DNA of 64,000 nucleotides from Lachnospiraceae bacterium (GTDB lineage: Bacteria; Bacillota; Clostridia; Lachnospirales; Lachnospiraceae), in assembly GCA_015056865.1 (NCBI GenBank), contig SVFM01000008.1:1-64000 (forward strand), in the 5' to 3' direction. The translations under genes were made by a program, and so were the position numbers. Below are positions 11,078 to 25,588 of the stretch, in pieces (positions within the stretch are counted from its first letter, which is position 1; each line of letters starts with the position of its first letter). The notes beneath the pieces were generated by a model. It was given only the letters and a program-made list of their open reading frames with translations, was not told where the DNA came from and did not search any database.

Positions 11078-11287
11078 TTAAGGAACCGGATCATATCCGC
11101 CTTTCGAAAAAGGATTACATCTCAGAATTCTCCAAAAAGCTAAAAGTCCACCCTTTAAGGCGCCGTATTTTCTTATAGCTTCAAGTCCATATTGGGAACA
11201 GCAGGGAAAATAGGGACACTTTGTACGCTTTAAGGGAGATATATTCTTTTGATAAAATTTTATAATAGCAATCAGTATTTTTTTCAT
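11078..11287 (-). CDS. yidD: Membrane protein insertion efficiency factor YidD
   Basis: [36 protein letters not shown]...[12 protein letters not shown]. Confidence 0.95.
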   Translation of the reverse strand: MKKILIAIIKFYQKNISPLKRTKCPYFPCCSQYGLEAIRKYGALKGGLLAFWRILRCNPFSKGGYDPVP

Positions 11288-11289
11288 AA

Positions 11290-11622
11290 TTAAACAATTT
11301 CGTGAAGCTTTGCGAGGTGTAAAATGGATTTTTCTATATCAAAAAAATCTGCTGAAGCTGCATTTACCCTCGAAACGATTACGATATCCAAACCACTATT
11401 GAATATATTTTCATGTAATCGGTAACCTTCTCTTACCAGTCTTGTAATATGATGCCTTACAACACTGTTTCCTACTTTTTTACTAACGCTGATTCCGATC
11501 CTGTTTTTATCTGTGCCATTTTCCATAACATACATTACCAGGTACTTATTTGCATAAGACCTTCCATTTTTATAAACAAACCGGAATTGATGATTTTTTT
11601 TCAATGACTCTGAAAATTTCAT
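11290..11622 (-). CDS. rnpA: Ribonuclease P protein component
   Basis: [56 protein letters not shown]. Confidence 0.95.
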   Translation of the reverse strand: MKFSESLKKNHQFRFVYKNGRSYANKYLVMYVMENGTDKNRIGISVSKKVGNSVVRHHITRLVREGYRLHENIFNSGLDIVIVSRVNAASADFFDIEKSILHLAKLHEIV

Positions 11623-11645
11623 TTAAATTGCCTCTATCATTCAGA

Positions 11646-11672
11646 GAAAAAAAGGTCACATTTCTGTGACCT
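11646..11672 (-). terminator. Intrinsic terminator overlapping the rpmH stop codon
   Basis: On the minus strand AGGTCACA-GAAA-TGTGACCT-TTTTTT. Confidence 0.8.
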
Positions 11673-11805
11673 ATGCGGATAATGTCTTTCTTCCTTTTGC
11701 ACGTCTTGCTGCTAAGACTTTTCTTCCTCCGGGAGTACTCATTCTTGCTCTAAAACCGTGTACTTTGGATCTTGATCTCTTCTTGGGCTGAAATGTCATC
11801 TTCAT
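11671..11805 (-). CDS. rpmH: 50S ribosomal protein L34 (absent from the ORF track because of its length)
   Basis: My translation: [44 protein letters not shown]. Confidence 0.97.
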   Translation of the reverse strand: MKMTFQPKKRSRSKVHGFRARMSTPGGRKVLAARRAKGRKTLSA

Positions 11806-11829
11806 GGAAAAGCACCTCCTTCTCTTAAC

Positions 11830-12298
11830 CTTAATCTATATAAGGTAACCATATTTTTTTATAGCTGAATTTTGGAAAATAGCATTTTGATTTTACTGGA
11901 TAAAACGGACAATGTCAAGCATTTTGTGTATTGATGAAAATTTATTTTTAAAATTTTTTTTTGATATTTGAGTTATCCACAATGTTTTTTATATTTTCCA
12001 ATTTACATAATTCTATCCACATAATGTGAATATGTTGTGGATAACCATAGACGTTACTGTGATTACATTGTGTAAAAATAGCTCAAATACGCTTAAAATC
12101 TACCTTTTTCATTGTGTATTAAAAATTAGACATATCCACAATTATATGATTTACAAAATATAATATGTAAACTTATCACCTTAGTTATCAACATATTGTG
12201 GATAACTCTATGTTTATAAAATCTATTTGAAAAATTTATATATTTATAATAATATATAAGTTGAGATATTTTCTTTAAAATGAAAGAGGTTAAGTACT
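11830..12298. promoter_or_regulatory. oriC: oriC region upstream of dnaA (DnaA boxes and AT-rich DNA)
   Basis: DnaA-box-like 9-mers TTATCCACA (11973), CTATCCACA (12013), TGTGGATAA (12036), ATATCCACA (12132), TGTGGATAA (12197) between rpmH and dnaA; coding strand switches here. Confidence 0.9.
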
Positions 12299-13669
12299 AT
12301 GGAAATTAACAAAGAAAAATGGCAAGAAATCAAGGAAACCGTACGGCGAGAATATAATCTTACCGATATTTCCTACAATACCTGGATAGAGCCTTTGGAG
12401 CTTCACAGTGTAAAAGAAAAAATATTCTATATTATCATTCCTACAGATAAGGCCAGTGCCTTCAGTTATATTTCCACTAAGTACAAGGAATTTTTTCACG
12501 TAACTATTTCGGAAATATGCAACGATGATTATGATGTTTCCTTTATATTGGAAAAAGATACAATATCAATGGATGAATCTAACTCAGAAGCTGTACATAA
12601 ACCTGTATACAATATTAATTATGAAAATGCAAATTTGAATCCAAAATACAAATTTGATACATTTGTGGTAGGCAGTAATAATAAATTTGCTCACTCTGCT
12701 TCCCTTGCCGTAGCAGAATCTCCCGGAGAAACATACAATCCTCTTTATTTATATGGCGGAGCCGGACTTGGTAAGACACACCTGATGCATTCCATCGGAC
12801 ACTTTATTTTAGAACAAAACCCTGACAAAAAGGTTCTTTATGTAACATCTGAAGAATTTACAAATGAAGTAATTGAATCTATTCGTTCCGGTAATTCCGC
12901 AGCAATGACCAAATTAAGGGACAAATATAGGACAGTAGATGTACTTATGGTAGATGATATACAATTTATCATAGGAAAAGAGAGTACACAGGAAGAATTT
13001 TTCCACACCTTCAATGTACTTCATGCTGCGGACAAGCAGGTTATTATTTCATCTGATAAACCTCCGAAAGAAATGGAGATATTGGATGAAAGATTTCGAT
13101 CAAGATTTGAATGGGGATTGATTGCAGACATTCAGGCACCTGATTATGAAACCCGAATGGCTATTCTTCGTAAAAATGCAGAAAACTACGAAAAGAAAAT
13201 TGATGAAGAAATTATTAATTATATTGCGACTAATATAAAATCTAATATTAGAGAGCTGGAAGGAGCTTTCAACAAAATTATTGCTTATGTTAAATTAAAT
13301 AAAATAGATACGGAAGATCTTACGATTCAGATTGCTGAAGAAGCCTTAAGGGACATAATCTATCCGGATAAACCAAAGGAAATAACACCTTCTTTGATCA
13401 TCAATGTGGTATGCGAACATTTTGGAGTAAAACATGAAGATATTATTTCTACAAAAAGAAATTCTGAATTTGTTATACCCAGACAAGTGATCATGTATTT
13501 ATGCAGGAATATGACTTCTATTTCTTTACAAGGAATCGGAAAGATCCTTGGTAAAAAAGATCACACTACCGTAATAAACGGAGTAAACAAGATCAAAGAA
13601 GAAATGGATATGAACGAAGAACTGAAAAATAAAATAGACATCATTAAGAAAAAAATAAACCCTACTTAA
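12299..13669 (+). CDS. dnaA: Chromosomal replication initiator DnaA
   Basis: NPLYLYGGAGLGKTHLMHSIG, C-terminal GKILGKKDHTTVINGVNKI. Confidence 0.98.
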   Translation: MEINKEKWQEIKETVRREYNLTDISYNTWIEPLELHSVKEKIFYIIIPTDKASAFSYISTKYKEFFHVTISEICNDDYDVSFILEKDTISMDESNSEAVHKPVYNINYENANLNPKYKFDTFVVGSNNKFAHSASLAVAESPGETYNPLYLYGGAGLGKTHLMHSIGHFILEQNPDKKVLYVTSEEFTNEVIESIRSGNSAAMTKLRDKYRTVDVLMVDDIQFIIGKESTQEEFFHTFNVLHAADKQVIISSDKPPKEMEILDERFRSRFEWGLIADIQAPDYETRMAILRKNAENYEKKIDEEIINYIATNIKSNIRELEGAFNKIIAYVKLNKIDTEDLTIQIAEEALRDIIYPDKPKEITPSLIINVVCEHFGVKHEDIISTKRNSEFVIPRQVIMYLCRNMTSISLQGIGKILGKKDHTTVINGVNKIKEEMDMNEELKNKIDIIKKKINPT

Positions 13670-13917
13670 TCCACATTCCTATGTGAAATGGATGTGTATA
13701 ACTTTTTTATATTGTTTATCCTGAAAAAGGTTATGTGAATAACTTACAAATTAATCACAACTTATTCTGAATTATCAACATAGTTATACTTCCTATTTTT
13801 TGTGATAAATGCTATAATAGAAGAGGTTTTACACATATCCACAATTATTACTACTTATACTTTTAATTTCTTTATAAATTATATAAAACCATCACCACGA
13901 AGGGAGTTATACACAAT
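13670..13917. promoter_or_regulatory. dnaA-dnaN intergenic region with further DnaA-box-like motifs
   Basis: AT-rich 248 bp with ATATCCACAA and several near-consensus copies (TGTGTATAA, TGTGAATAA). Confidence 0.65.
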
Positions 13918-15027
13918 ATGAAATTAGTATGTTCAAAAGCAAATCTTTTAAATGGAGTACAGATCGTATCAAAGGCAGTTCCTAACAAAACTACCATGTC
14001 TATCCTGGAATGTATCATGATCGATGCTACAAAAGGTAGTATCAAATTGATTGCCAATGATATGGAACTTGGTATTGAAACTATTATTGATGGAGATATT
14101 GTTGAAAAAGGCAGTATAGCCATAGATGCAAAGATATTTCTTGATATTGTGCGTAAGCTTCCTGACAGTGATATTACTGTAGAAACAGATGATTCTTATA
14201 AAATGACCATTACATGCGAAAAAGCAAAGTTTAATATTATTGGTAAATCAGGAGAAGATTTTTCTTATCTTCCAAGTGTTGAAAAAGAAGATTGTGTAGT
14301 AATATCTCAATTTACTTTAAAAGAAGTGATAAGGCAAACCATATTTTCCATTGCTGATAATGAAAATTATAAGGTGATGACCGGTGAATTGTTTGATATC
14401 AATGGCAGTGAAATGAAGGTGGTTTCCTCTGACGGTCACCGTATTTCTATTAGAAAAATAGAACTGAAGGATCATTATGAGCCGAAAAAAGTAGTAGTTC
14501 CCGGTAAATCTTTGAATGAGATCAGCAAAATTTTGCCCGGAGATGCAGATAAAGATGTAAATATTTATATTACCTCCAGACATATTGTATTTGAATTTGA
14601 TGATACAACTGTTGTTTCCAGATTGGTTGAAGGAGAGTATTTAAAGATCGATAAGATGCTTTCCAGTGATTATGAAACAAAAGTTAAAATTAATAAAAAA
14701 GAATTATTGAATTGTATCGATCGCGCTACTCTTTTATCAAAAGAGGGAGACAAAAAACCTATTATCATAAATATCACGGATTACAATATGGAATTAAAAA
14801 TCAATTCCATTATTGGAAGTATGAATGAAGAAATAGACATTGAAAAAAAAGGAAAGGATCTTATGATAGGCTTTAATCCTAAGTTTATGATTGATGCTCT
14901 CCGAGTGATAGATGATGAAGAAATTGATGTTTATCTGATCAATCCTAAGGCTCCTTGTTTTATAAAAGATGTAGAAGAAAAGTATATTTATATGATTTTA
15001 CCGGTTAATTTTAATGTGGTAAAATAA
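13918..15027 (+). CDS. dnaN: DNA polymerase III beta subunit
   Basis: MKLVCSKANLLNGVQIVSKAVPNKTTMSILECIMI...; synteny. Confidence 0.97.
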   Translation: MKLVCSKANLLNGVQIVSKAVPNKTTMSILECIMIDATKGSIKLIANDMELGIETIIDGDIVEKGSIAIDAKIFLDIVRKLPDSDITVETDDSYKMTITCEKAKFNIIGKSGEDFSYLPSVEKEDCVVISQFTLKEVIRQTIFSIADNENYKVMTGELFDINGSEMKVVSSDGHRISIRKIELKDHYEPKKVVVPGKSLNEISKILPGDADKDVNIYITSRHIVFEFDDTTVVSRLVEGEYLKIDKMLSSDYETKVKINKKELLNCIDRATLLSKEGDKKPIIINITDYNMELKINSIIGSMNEEIDIEKKGKDLMIGFNPKFMIDALRVIDDEEIDVYLINPKAPCFIKDVEEKYIYMILPVNFNVVK

Positions 15028-15047
15028 AAAGAATAATAAGGGAAAAT

Positions 15048-15257
15048 ATGGAAACTATAAAAATAAGGGATGATTTTATTAAATTAGGACAAGTGTTGAA
15101 GCTTGCAGGTCTTGTACAAACCGGTGTTGAAGCGAAATTTGTAATTCAGGATGGGCTGGTAAAGGTAAATGGGCAGGTTGAACTTCAGCGCGGAAAAAAA
15201 ATAGTTAACGGAGATATCGTTGAATTTGATGGAAATCAAATCAAGATAGAAGGATAA
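15048..15257 (+). CDS. S4-domain RNA-binding protein (YaaA/RlbA family)
   Basis: IKLGQVLKLAGLVQTGVEAKFVIQDGLVKVNGQVELQRGKKI between dnaN and recF. Confidence 0.93.
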   Translation: METIKIRDDFIKLGQVLKLAGLVQTGVEAKFVIQDGLVKVNGQVELQRGKKIVNGDIVEFDGNQIKIEG

Positions 15258-15261
15258 ATCC

Positions 15262-18407
<3,146 letters not shown>

Positions 18408-18433
18408 ATAAAAAGGGATAGAAGCGAGGACGT

Positions 18434-20929
18434 ATGAACGACGACATTTTTGATAAAATTCATGAAGTAGATTTAAAGGAGAGAATGGAGACATTTTATA
18501 TTGATTACGCTATGAGTGTAATTGCTGCCCGTGCTCTTCCTGACGTCAGAGACGGTTTGAAGCCTGTTCAAAGGCGTGTACTTTACTCTATGATAGAGCT
18601 AAACAACGGTCCGGACAAGCCCCATCGTAAAAGCGCCCGTATCGTGGGTGATACCATGGGTAAATATCACCCTCACGGTGACAGTTCTATCTATGGTGCT
18701 TTGGTAAATATGGCCCAGGAATGGAATACCAGATATCCTCTGGTGGATGGTCATGGTAACTTTGGTTCCATGGATGGTGATGGTGCTGCAGCTATGCGTT
18801 ACACAGAAGCCAGACTGTCCAAAATTTCTATGGAGCTTTTGGCTGATATCAATAAGGATACAGTGGATTTCGTACCAAACTTTGATGAAACAGAGAAAGA
18901 ACCTTCTGTTTTACCCAGCCGTTATCCTAATCTGCTTGTAAATGGTACCACCGGTATTGCGGTAGGTATGGCAACTAATATACCCCCTCACAATTTAAAA
19001 GAAGTGGTAAATGCGGTTGTAAAGATCATTGACAATCGTGTAAATGAAAACAGAGAAACTACCATCGAAGAAATTTTGGAAATTGTTAATGCACCGGATT
19101 TCCCTACCGGCGGTTTGATCTTGGGTACCAGAGGCTGTGAAGAAGCATATCGTACCGGCCGAGGTAAGGTCAGAGTCCGTGCAGTGACCAATATTGAGAC
19201 TCTTCCTAACGGTAAAAGTCAGATCATAGCCACAGAACTACCTTATATGGTAAATAAGGCCAATCTGATCATGAAAATTGCTGATTTGGTAAAGCTGAAA
19301 AAGATTGACGGTATCACTGATATTCGAGATGAGTCTAACAGAGAAGGTGTACGTGTTGTTATTGAGCTTCGAAGAGATGCCAATGCAAATGTCATTTTAA
19401 ATCAGCTCTATAAGCACACACAACTTCAGGATACTTTTGGTGTGATCATGCTTGCGCTGGTAAACAATGAACCCAAGGTCATGAATTTGCTGGATATGTT
19501 AAAGTATTATTTGATCCATCAGGAAGATGTAGTGACCAGACGCACCAAGTATGATCTGAACAAAGCAGAAGAAAGAGACCATATTTTACAGGGTCTTCTT
19601 AAGGCGTTAGACTTTATAGATGAAGTAATCTCTATCATCAGAAGCAGCCAGAATACTCAAATTGCTAAAGAAAGATTGATCGAACGTTTTGATCTTTCTG
19701 AAGTGCAGGCACAGGCGATCGTTGATATGCGTCTGCGTGCACTGACCGGTTTGGAGCGTGAAAAGCTTGAAAATGAACATCAGGAGCTTTTGATAAAAAT
19801 AGGTGAATTAAAAGCTATCTTGGCAGATGAAAAGCTTTTGCTGGGTGTGATAAAAGAAGAAATTCTGATTATAGCAGAAAAATTTGGAGATGATAGACGC
19901 AGTAAGATTGGTTTTGATGAATTTGATATTGATATGGAAGATATGATTCCTAATGAAAATACAGTTATCGCTATGACCAGACTTGGTTACATCAAGCGTA
20001 TGACTGTAGATAATTTTAAATCACAAAATCGTGGTGGTAAGGGAATCAAAGGTATGCAGACCATTGAAGAAGATTATATTGAGGATCTGCTGATGACTTC
20101 CACCCATCATTACCTGAATTTCTTTACTAATACAGGAAGAATATATAGACTGAAGGCTTATGAAATTCCAGAAGCGGGAAGAACAGCCAGAGGAACAGCT
20201 ATTGTGAACTTATTACAGCTTTCTCCCGGGGAAAAAATCACAGCCATGATTCCAATCAAGAATTATGATGATGAGAAGAATCTATTTATGGTAACTAAAA
20301 AGGGTATCGTAAAGAAAACTTCTCTCATGGAATATTACAATGTCCGTAAAAATGGATTAATTGCCATTAACTTAAGAGAAGACGATGAACTTATTGAAGT
20401 AAAGACGACTGACAGTGACAGTGAAATCTTTTTGACCACAAAGTATGGTATGTGCATTCGGTTCAAAGAAAAGGATGTAAGAGCTACAGGACGCTCCTCC
20501 ATGGGTGTCATAGGTATGAACCTGAATGATGGAGATGAAATTGTTGGTATGCAGCTGAACACACAAGGAAAAGAACTTCTTTTCGTATCCGAAAATGGCC
20601 TGGGAAAACGGACCGACATGGAAGAATTTAATGTACAAAACCGTGGCGGTAAGGGTGTAAAATGTTATAAAATAACAGAAAAAACCGGCTATTTGGTAGG
20701 TGTGAAAGCTGTCAATGAAGATAATGAGATCATGATCATTACCACAGAAGGTATTATTATTCAAATCCGTGTGGAAGATATCAGTGTTTTAGGCCGTATT
20801 ACTTCCGGTGTAAAACTGATCAATTTAGATTCAGACGTAAAGGTAGCGCAGATTGCCAAAGTAAGGGAAAAAGTATCCAATGGTGAACAGGAATTGGAAG
20901 CTTCCGAAGATGTAGCAAAAGAAGAATAA
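18434..20929 (+). CDS. gyrA: DNA gyrase subunit A
   Basis: [37 protein letters not shown]-type motif. Confidence 0.98.
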   Translation: MNDDIFDKIHEVDLKERMETFYIDYAMSVIAARALPDVRDGLKPVQRRVLYSMIELNNGPDKPHRKSARIVGDTMGKYHPHGDSSIYGALVNMAQEWNTRYPLVDGHGNFGSMDGDGAAAMRYTEARLSKISMELLADINKDTVDFVPNFDETEKEPSVLPSRYPNLLVNGTTGIAVGMATNIPPHNLKEVVNAVVKIIDNRVNENRETTIEEILEIVNAPDFPTGGLILGTRGCEEAYRTGRGKVRVRAVTNIETLPNGKSQIIATELPYMVNKANLIMKIADLVKLKKIDGITDIRDESNREGVRVVIELRRDANANVILNQLYKHTQLQDTFGVIMLALVNNEPKVMNLLDMLKYYLIHQEDVVTRRTKYDLNKAEERDHILQGLLKALDFIDEVISIIRSSQNTQIAKERLIERFDLSEVQAQAIVDMRLRALTGLEREKLENEHQELLIKIGELKAILADEKLLLGVIKEEILIIAEKFGDDRRSKIGFDEFDIDMEDMIPNENTVIAMTRLGYIKRMTVDNFKSQNRGGKGIKGMQTIEEDYIEDLLMTSTHHYLNFFTNTGRIYRLKAYEIPEAGRTARGTAIVNLLQLSPGEKITAMIPIKNYDDEKNLFMVTKKGIVKKTSLMEYYNVRKNGLIAINLREDDELIEVKTTDSDSEIFLTTKYGMCIRFKEKDVRATGRSSMGVIGMNLNDGDEIVGMQLNTQGKELLFVSENGLGKRTDMEEFNVQNRGGKGVKCYKITEKTGYLVGVKAVNEDNEIMIITTEGIIIQIRVEDISVLGRITSGVKLINLDSDVKVAQIAKVREKVSNGEQELEASEDVAKEE

Positions 20930-20938
20930 AAGTGGTTT

Positions 20939-20963
20939 GGCCGCGCTCTTAACAAGCGCGGCC
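20939..20963 (+). terminator. Hairpin downstream of gyrA
   Basis: GGCCGCGCT-cttaaca-AGCGCGGCC; weak T-tract. Confidence 0.6.
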
Positions 20964-21017
20964 TGATTATGTATGTAGGGATGTCTTTTTCTTTATAGAA
21001 GGGAATAATATAATATC

Positions 21018-22394
21018 ATGAATGTAGGTGCAATGAATCAGGAAGAAAAAATAAAATATCTTACAACAAAATCTGTGCCGGGCTTGGTGTGTCAGATGGC
21101 AATCCCAACAATAATCAGTATGTTGGTTACATCATTTTACAATATGGCAGATACTTATTTTGTGGGGATGATCGATACCAATGCAACAGCAGCTGTAGGT
21201 GTAGTTTTTTCTGTAATGGCGTTGATACAGGCTTGTGGATTTTTCTTTGGACACGGTTCCGGAAATTATATTTCCAGAAAATTGGGTGCAGGGGAATATG
21301 AGGAAGCCAATTCTATGGCGGCCAATGGATTCTTTTGTGCTTTTTTTACCGGAATTATTGTAGCAATATTGGGACTTGTTTTTTTGGAGCCTTTATCAAT
21401 TCTCTTAGGTGCTACGTCTGATTTTTTGGAATCTACCAAACAATATCTTGGAATTATTTTGATAGGTTCTCCTTTTATGATGTCTCAATTTGTACTTAAC
21501 AATCAACTCCGTTTTCAGGGCAGTGCTTCTTTTGCCATGATTGGTATTGTGACAGGAGCTGTAATCAATATTGTATTGGACCCGATTTTAATGTTTGGAT
21601 TACATATGGGAGTTGCCGGTGCAGCTGCCGCAACAGTGATCAGTCAGATCATCAGTTTTTTTATTCTCTGGTTTATGAGTCGTAAGGGTGGAAATATTAA
21701 AGTACATTTGAAAAATTTTCACCCTACATTTTATTTTTTCCGCGAGATATTCAGAGGTGGGTTTCCTTCTCTTTGCAGGCAGGGGCTTGGCAGTCTTGCA
21801 ACACTGTGTATGAATCGTTCAGCAGGATTGTTTGCAGGTGACTATACCGTGCAGGCTATAGCGGCCATGTCTGTGGTCACTCGTATCAGTATGTTCGCCA
21901 GCTCTGCATTGATAGGATTCGGACAGGGATTTCAGCCTGTTTGTGGCATAAATTATGGTGCAAAAAAATACGATCGCGTGAAGGAAGCATATTGGTTTTG
22001 TGTAAAAGTTGCGTTTATTGCTTTGTTGATTATATCTGCCCTTGGTCTTATTTTTGCAAAACCTTTGGTTACACTTTTTAGAAAAGATGACCTGGATGTG
22101 ATTCATATTGGCACCTCTGCCTTGCGCTTTCAGTGTTTTGTCTTCCCATTAAATGCATGGACCGTGTTATGCACCATGTACCTTCAGTCTATTGGTAAAG
22201 CAATGAAAGCATCTATTGTATCGGCCTCTAGGCAAGGATTATTCTTTCTGCCTTTGATTTGGATATTGCCTTTCTTTTTTGGTCTTACCGGAGTAGAGAT
22301 TACCCAGATGATCGCAGATATTTGTTCTTTTGTTTTGTCAGTTCCTTTGGGAATCAGTGTGTTGAAAGAAATGAAGAAAATGGAACAAATGTAA
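21018..22394 (+). CDS. MATE family efflux transporter
   Basis: ~12 TM; VPGLVCQMAIPTIISMLVTSFYNMADTYFVGMIDTNATAAVGVVF. Confidence 0.93.
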   Translation: MNVGAMNQEEKIKYLTTKSVPGLVCQMAIPTIISMLVTSFYNMADTYFVGMIDTNATAAVGVVFSVMALIQACGFFFGHGSGNYISRKLGAGEYEEANSMAANGFFCAFFTGIIVAILGLVFLEPLSILLGATSDFLESTKQYLGIILIGSPFMMSQFVLNNQLRFQGSASFAMIGIVTGAVINIVLDPILMFGLHMGVAGAAAATVISQIISFFILWFMSRKGGNIKVHLKNFHPTFYFFREIFRGGFPSLCRQGLGSLATLCMNRSAGLFAGDYTVQAIAAMSVVTRISMFASSALIGFGQGFQPVCGINYGAKKYDRVKEAYWFCVKVAFIALLIISALGLIFAKPLVTLFRKDDLDVIHIGTSALRFQCFVFPLNAWTVLCTMYLQSIGKAMKASIVSASRQGLFFLPLIWILPFFFGLTGVEITQMIADICSFVLSVPLGISVLKEMKKMEQM

Positions 22395-22658
22395 AAGTGC
22401 ATAATACAATATTTAGTGTTTATTTTTTAAAAGTGTCTATCTTATATACTAAATATAGAATTTTCTTTTTTTATTATTATTTTATATTATAATATTTTTT
22501 ACTATATTTCGATTAAAAATAACTTGCGCTGAGAATAATGTTTGTGTTATAAAAAGGGTACGGTATCGATATCAAAACCTTTAAATAGACCTATATTTAC
22601 CTGGTTGAACTTTTATCTTTAATCACATCTAAATTCTACATATAAGGAGACTTTTTAT

Positions 22659-23512
22659 ATGACTTATTCTAATGCTGCCGATAACGGCAGATCTGCTTTG
22701 TCTTTGGAAAGTGCTACAGGAAAAATGCCCTTTCCTCTGAAAAATGATTATATGTTTCGCGCTATGCTGCAGAGTAGCAATCATGCATTAAAAGGCCTAA
22801 TTGCTGCCCTATTGCACATTTTGCCGAATGAAATTACATCCGTGGAGATTACCAACCCAGTAGAACTTGGCCTGAACGGTCTTTGGGGTATTTGTGTCGT
22901 ACTTTTGATCACTTAAATAGCGGACAGGATTATATGGAAACGAAATCTGTGATACAGATTTGCTTTTTGGATTTCACTTTGTTTCGAGAAAATCCGAATT
23001 TTTATACCACTTATATGTTTTGCGATATCAATAGCCACACTGTCTACAGTGATAAGCTAAAGCTTTCTATAGTGGATTTGACGCAAATAGAAAGAGCAAC
23101 AAAAGAGGATATTCGATACGGGATTGATCACTGGGCCAGATTATTTAAGGCGACCACATGGGAGGAATTAAAAATGTTGGCAGAGACAAGCGAATTTTTA
23201 AAAGAAGCATCCGAGGCAGCGTACAAGCTTAGTGCAGAAGAAAAAATACGTCTGAAGTGTGAAGCAAGAGAAGATTATTACCGCCAGCAAAGGTATATCG
23301 AACGTAGAATGCGACAGCTGGAAGAAGCGGAGAAAAAAATATCAGAGAATGAACAAAAGTTAGAGAATCTTAAGCAAAGCCTTGCCGCTACGGAGCAAAG
23401 TCTCGCCAAGACAGAGAAAATCCTTGCGGAGAAGGACAGGCAAATAGAGTTTATGAAAGAGAAATTTAGAGCAGTTAACATCACTTCAAAGAGAATAAAA
23501 GAGTTTTTTTAA
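22659..23512 (+). pseudogene. Rpn/PD-(D/E)XK nuclease family 'transposase', disrupted by internal deletion
   Basis: N-part PFPLKNDYMFRAMLQSSNHALKGLIAALL...VEITNPVELG is in one frame; PERSLGYLCRTFDHLNSGQDY...AEEKIRLKCEAREDYYRQQRY continues in another. The expected middle (D...LEMQ) is missing. Confidence 0.85.
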
Positions 23513-23538
23513 TCTTTATTTTGGATGTAAGCACACAC

Positions 23539-23570
23539 TTAAGGCGCAAACCCTACGATTTGCGCCTTAA
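23539..23570. terminator. Perfect bidirectional hairpin terminator
   Basis: TTAAGGCGCAAA-ccctacga-TTTGCGCCTTAA between convergent genes. Confidence 0.8.
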
Positions 23571-23581
23571 ATAAATAACGG

Positions 23582-24178
23582 TTATAATTTAGCTTTATAA
23601 AGAGCGGTACCAACAGCGCCAGTAATGATAGTAGAGGCTATCATTTCAAAAACTGCATTGATGCCTACAAAAGAGCAGATAAAAATAATAATATTTTTAC
23701 CGCCGATCAGGTTTTGCATGTATTCTGTGTTGCCAAACAGTACAACCAAAGCAGTCATAAAAAAAAGTGTGTTTAAAAATGCGGAACAAAATCCTGTAAC
23801 AAAGCAAGAGATATGTGTGTTAGTGACTTTTTTGAAACCCTTAAAAATAAATCCTAACAAAAGTCCGTCCAAAAGTCTGGGGATAAATCTCTGGACAAAA
23901 GCCAGAAAGGGATTGATCTCAAATAAAATTGCACCCATGGTACTGGTACCTCCTACTCCAATACACTGGAGAAAGCTGGTGAGACCAAAAACAGCACCCA
24001 TGGCAGCCCCTCCTACGGGACCCAAAGTGATCGCTGCGATGGCTACAGGAATTACATTGAATGTAATTGCCAATGGACCGATGTTGAGATACCCTAAGGG
24101 CGTATAAGCCATTAAGAGTAGCACAGCAGTTAACAGTCCTAAAAGAACCATTTTCTTTGTGTTGATAGTTTTCTTCAT
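23582..24178 (-). CDS. ECF transporter S component, PanT-like (putative pantothenate)
   Basis: Small ~6-TM protein MKKTINTKKMVLLGLLTAVLLLMAYTPLGYLNIGPLAITFNVIPVAIAAITLGPVGGAAMGAVFG; divergent from coaBC. Confidence 0.8.
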   Translation of the reverse strand: MKKTINTKKMVLLGLLTAVLLLMAYTPLGYLNIGPLAITFNVIPVAIAAITLGPVGGAAMGAVFGLTSFLQCIGVGGTSTMGAILFEINPFLAFVQRFIPRLLDGLLLGFIFKGFKKVTNTHISCFVTGFCSAFLNTLFFMTALVVLFGNTEYMQNLIGGKNIIIFICSFVGINAVFEMIASTIITGAVGTALYKAKL

Positions 24179-24316
24179 ATTAAGTTTTCCTCCTTGTTAT
24201 CATTCTCCGATTGGAGATACAATACAATACACCTCACTTATATCATATTTTGTAAATTTTGTATATATCAAATTTTATATCCTGTGCTATAATAGTTACA
24301 GTTTAGAAAGGAGGAT

Positions 24317-25507
24317 GTGACTATGTTAAAGAACAAAAATGTAGTTTTGGCGGTAACCGGTAGTATTGCAGCTTATAAAATTGCTAATTTGGCCAGCATG
24401 TTGAAAAAGTTGCATGCAAATATCACGGTGTTGATGACGCAGAATGCGACGAATTTCATTAATCCTATCACTTTTGAGACACTAACGGGAAATAAATGTC
24501 TGATCGATACCTTTGATCGTAATTTTCAATATAGTGTGGAGCATGTCTCTCTGGCTAAAAGTACAGATGTGGTATTGATTGCACCGGCATCTGCCAATGT
24601 GATCGGGAAGATTGCAAACGGAATCGCTGATGATATGCTTACAACCACTGTTATGGCTTGCACTTGTAAAAAGATTGTAGCTCCCGCCATGAATACTCAT
24701 ATGTATGAAAACCCAATCGTACAGGACAATATAAAAAAATTACAACACTACGGGTATGAAGTGATCACACCTGATACCGGTTATCTTGCCTGTGGAGATA
24801 TAGGTCCCGGAAAAATGCCTTCAGAGCAAGTACTTTTGGAATATATCCTGCGGGAAGTGGCCTATGAAAAGGATATGATAGGAAAAAAGGTGCTGGTGAC
24901 AGCCGGTCCTACCAGAGAGAAACTGGATCCGGTCCGCTACATCACCAATCATTCTACCGGCAAGATGGGATATGCCATTGCAAAACATTGTATGCAAAGA
25001 GGAGCGGAAGTTACTTTAGTTACCGGTAAGACTGATACACCCAAGCCGCCCTTTGTGAAGGTGGTGGAGATTATGTCTGCTCAAGATATGTTTGAGGCGG
25101 TAAAAGAGCGCAGTCAGGAGCAGGATATCATCATCAAGGCAGCCGCTGTTGCGGACTATCGGCCCGCACAAGTGTCGGAGGAAAAGGTAAAGAAGAAAGA
25201 CGGAGATTTGTCTATTCCTTTGGAGCGCACGGTTGATATTCTTCAGTATCTTGGGGATAACCGTAGGGAAGGACAGTATCTTTGTGGATTTTCAATGGAA
25301 ACCGAGAACATGTTGGAAAATTCCAGAGCCAAGCTTGAAAAGAAACATGTTGATATGATTGTAGCCAATAATCTGAAACAGGAAGGGGCCGGATTTGGCA
25401 CAGACACAAATATTGTAACATTGATCACCAAAGATAACATGAAGGAACTTCCTATTATGACTAAGGAAGAGGTGGCAAAACAGATTATTGATGCTATTTT
25501 GGCATAA
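24317..25507 (+). CDS. coaBC: Bifunctional phosphopantothenoylcysteine decarboxylase / phosphopantothenate-cysteine ligase
   Basis: NKNVVLAVTGSIAAYKIANLASML, APAMNTHMYENPIVQDN, VTAGPTREKLDPVRYITNHSTGKMG. Confidence 0.97.
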   Translation: MTMLKNKNVVLAVTGSIAAYKIANLASMLKKLHANITVLMTQNATNFINPITFETLTGNKCLIDTFDRNFQYSVEHVSLAKSTDVVLIAPASANVIGKIANGIADDMLTTTVMACTCKKIVAPAMNTHMYENPIVQDNIKKLQHYGYEVITPDTGYLACGDIGPGKMPSEQVLLEYILREVAYEKDMIGKKVLVTAGPTREKLDPVRYITNHSTGKMGYAIAKHCMQRGAEVTLVTGKTDTPKPPFVKVVEIMSAQDMFEAVKERSQEQDIIIKAAAVADYRPAQVSEEKVKKKDGDLSIPLERTVDILQYLGDNRREGQYLCGFSMETENMLENSRAKLEKKHVDMIVANNLKQEGAGFGTDTNIVTLITKDNMKELPIMTKEEVAKQIIDAILA

Positions 25508-25588
25508 AAACGGTTGACATATCAAAATAAAAAATATACTATGACAATAAGTGTTAAAACACTGAATAATTATGCAAGGAGAAATATT

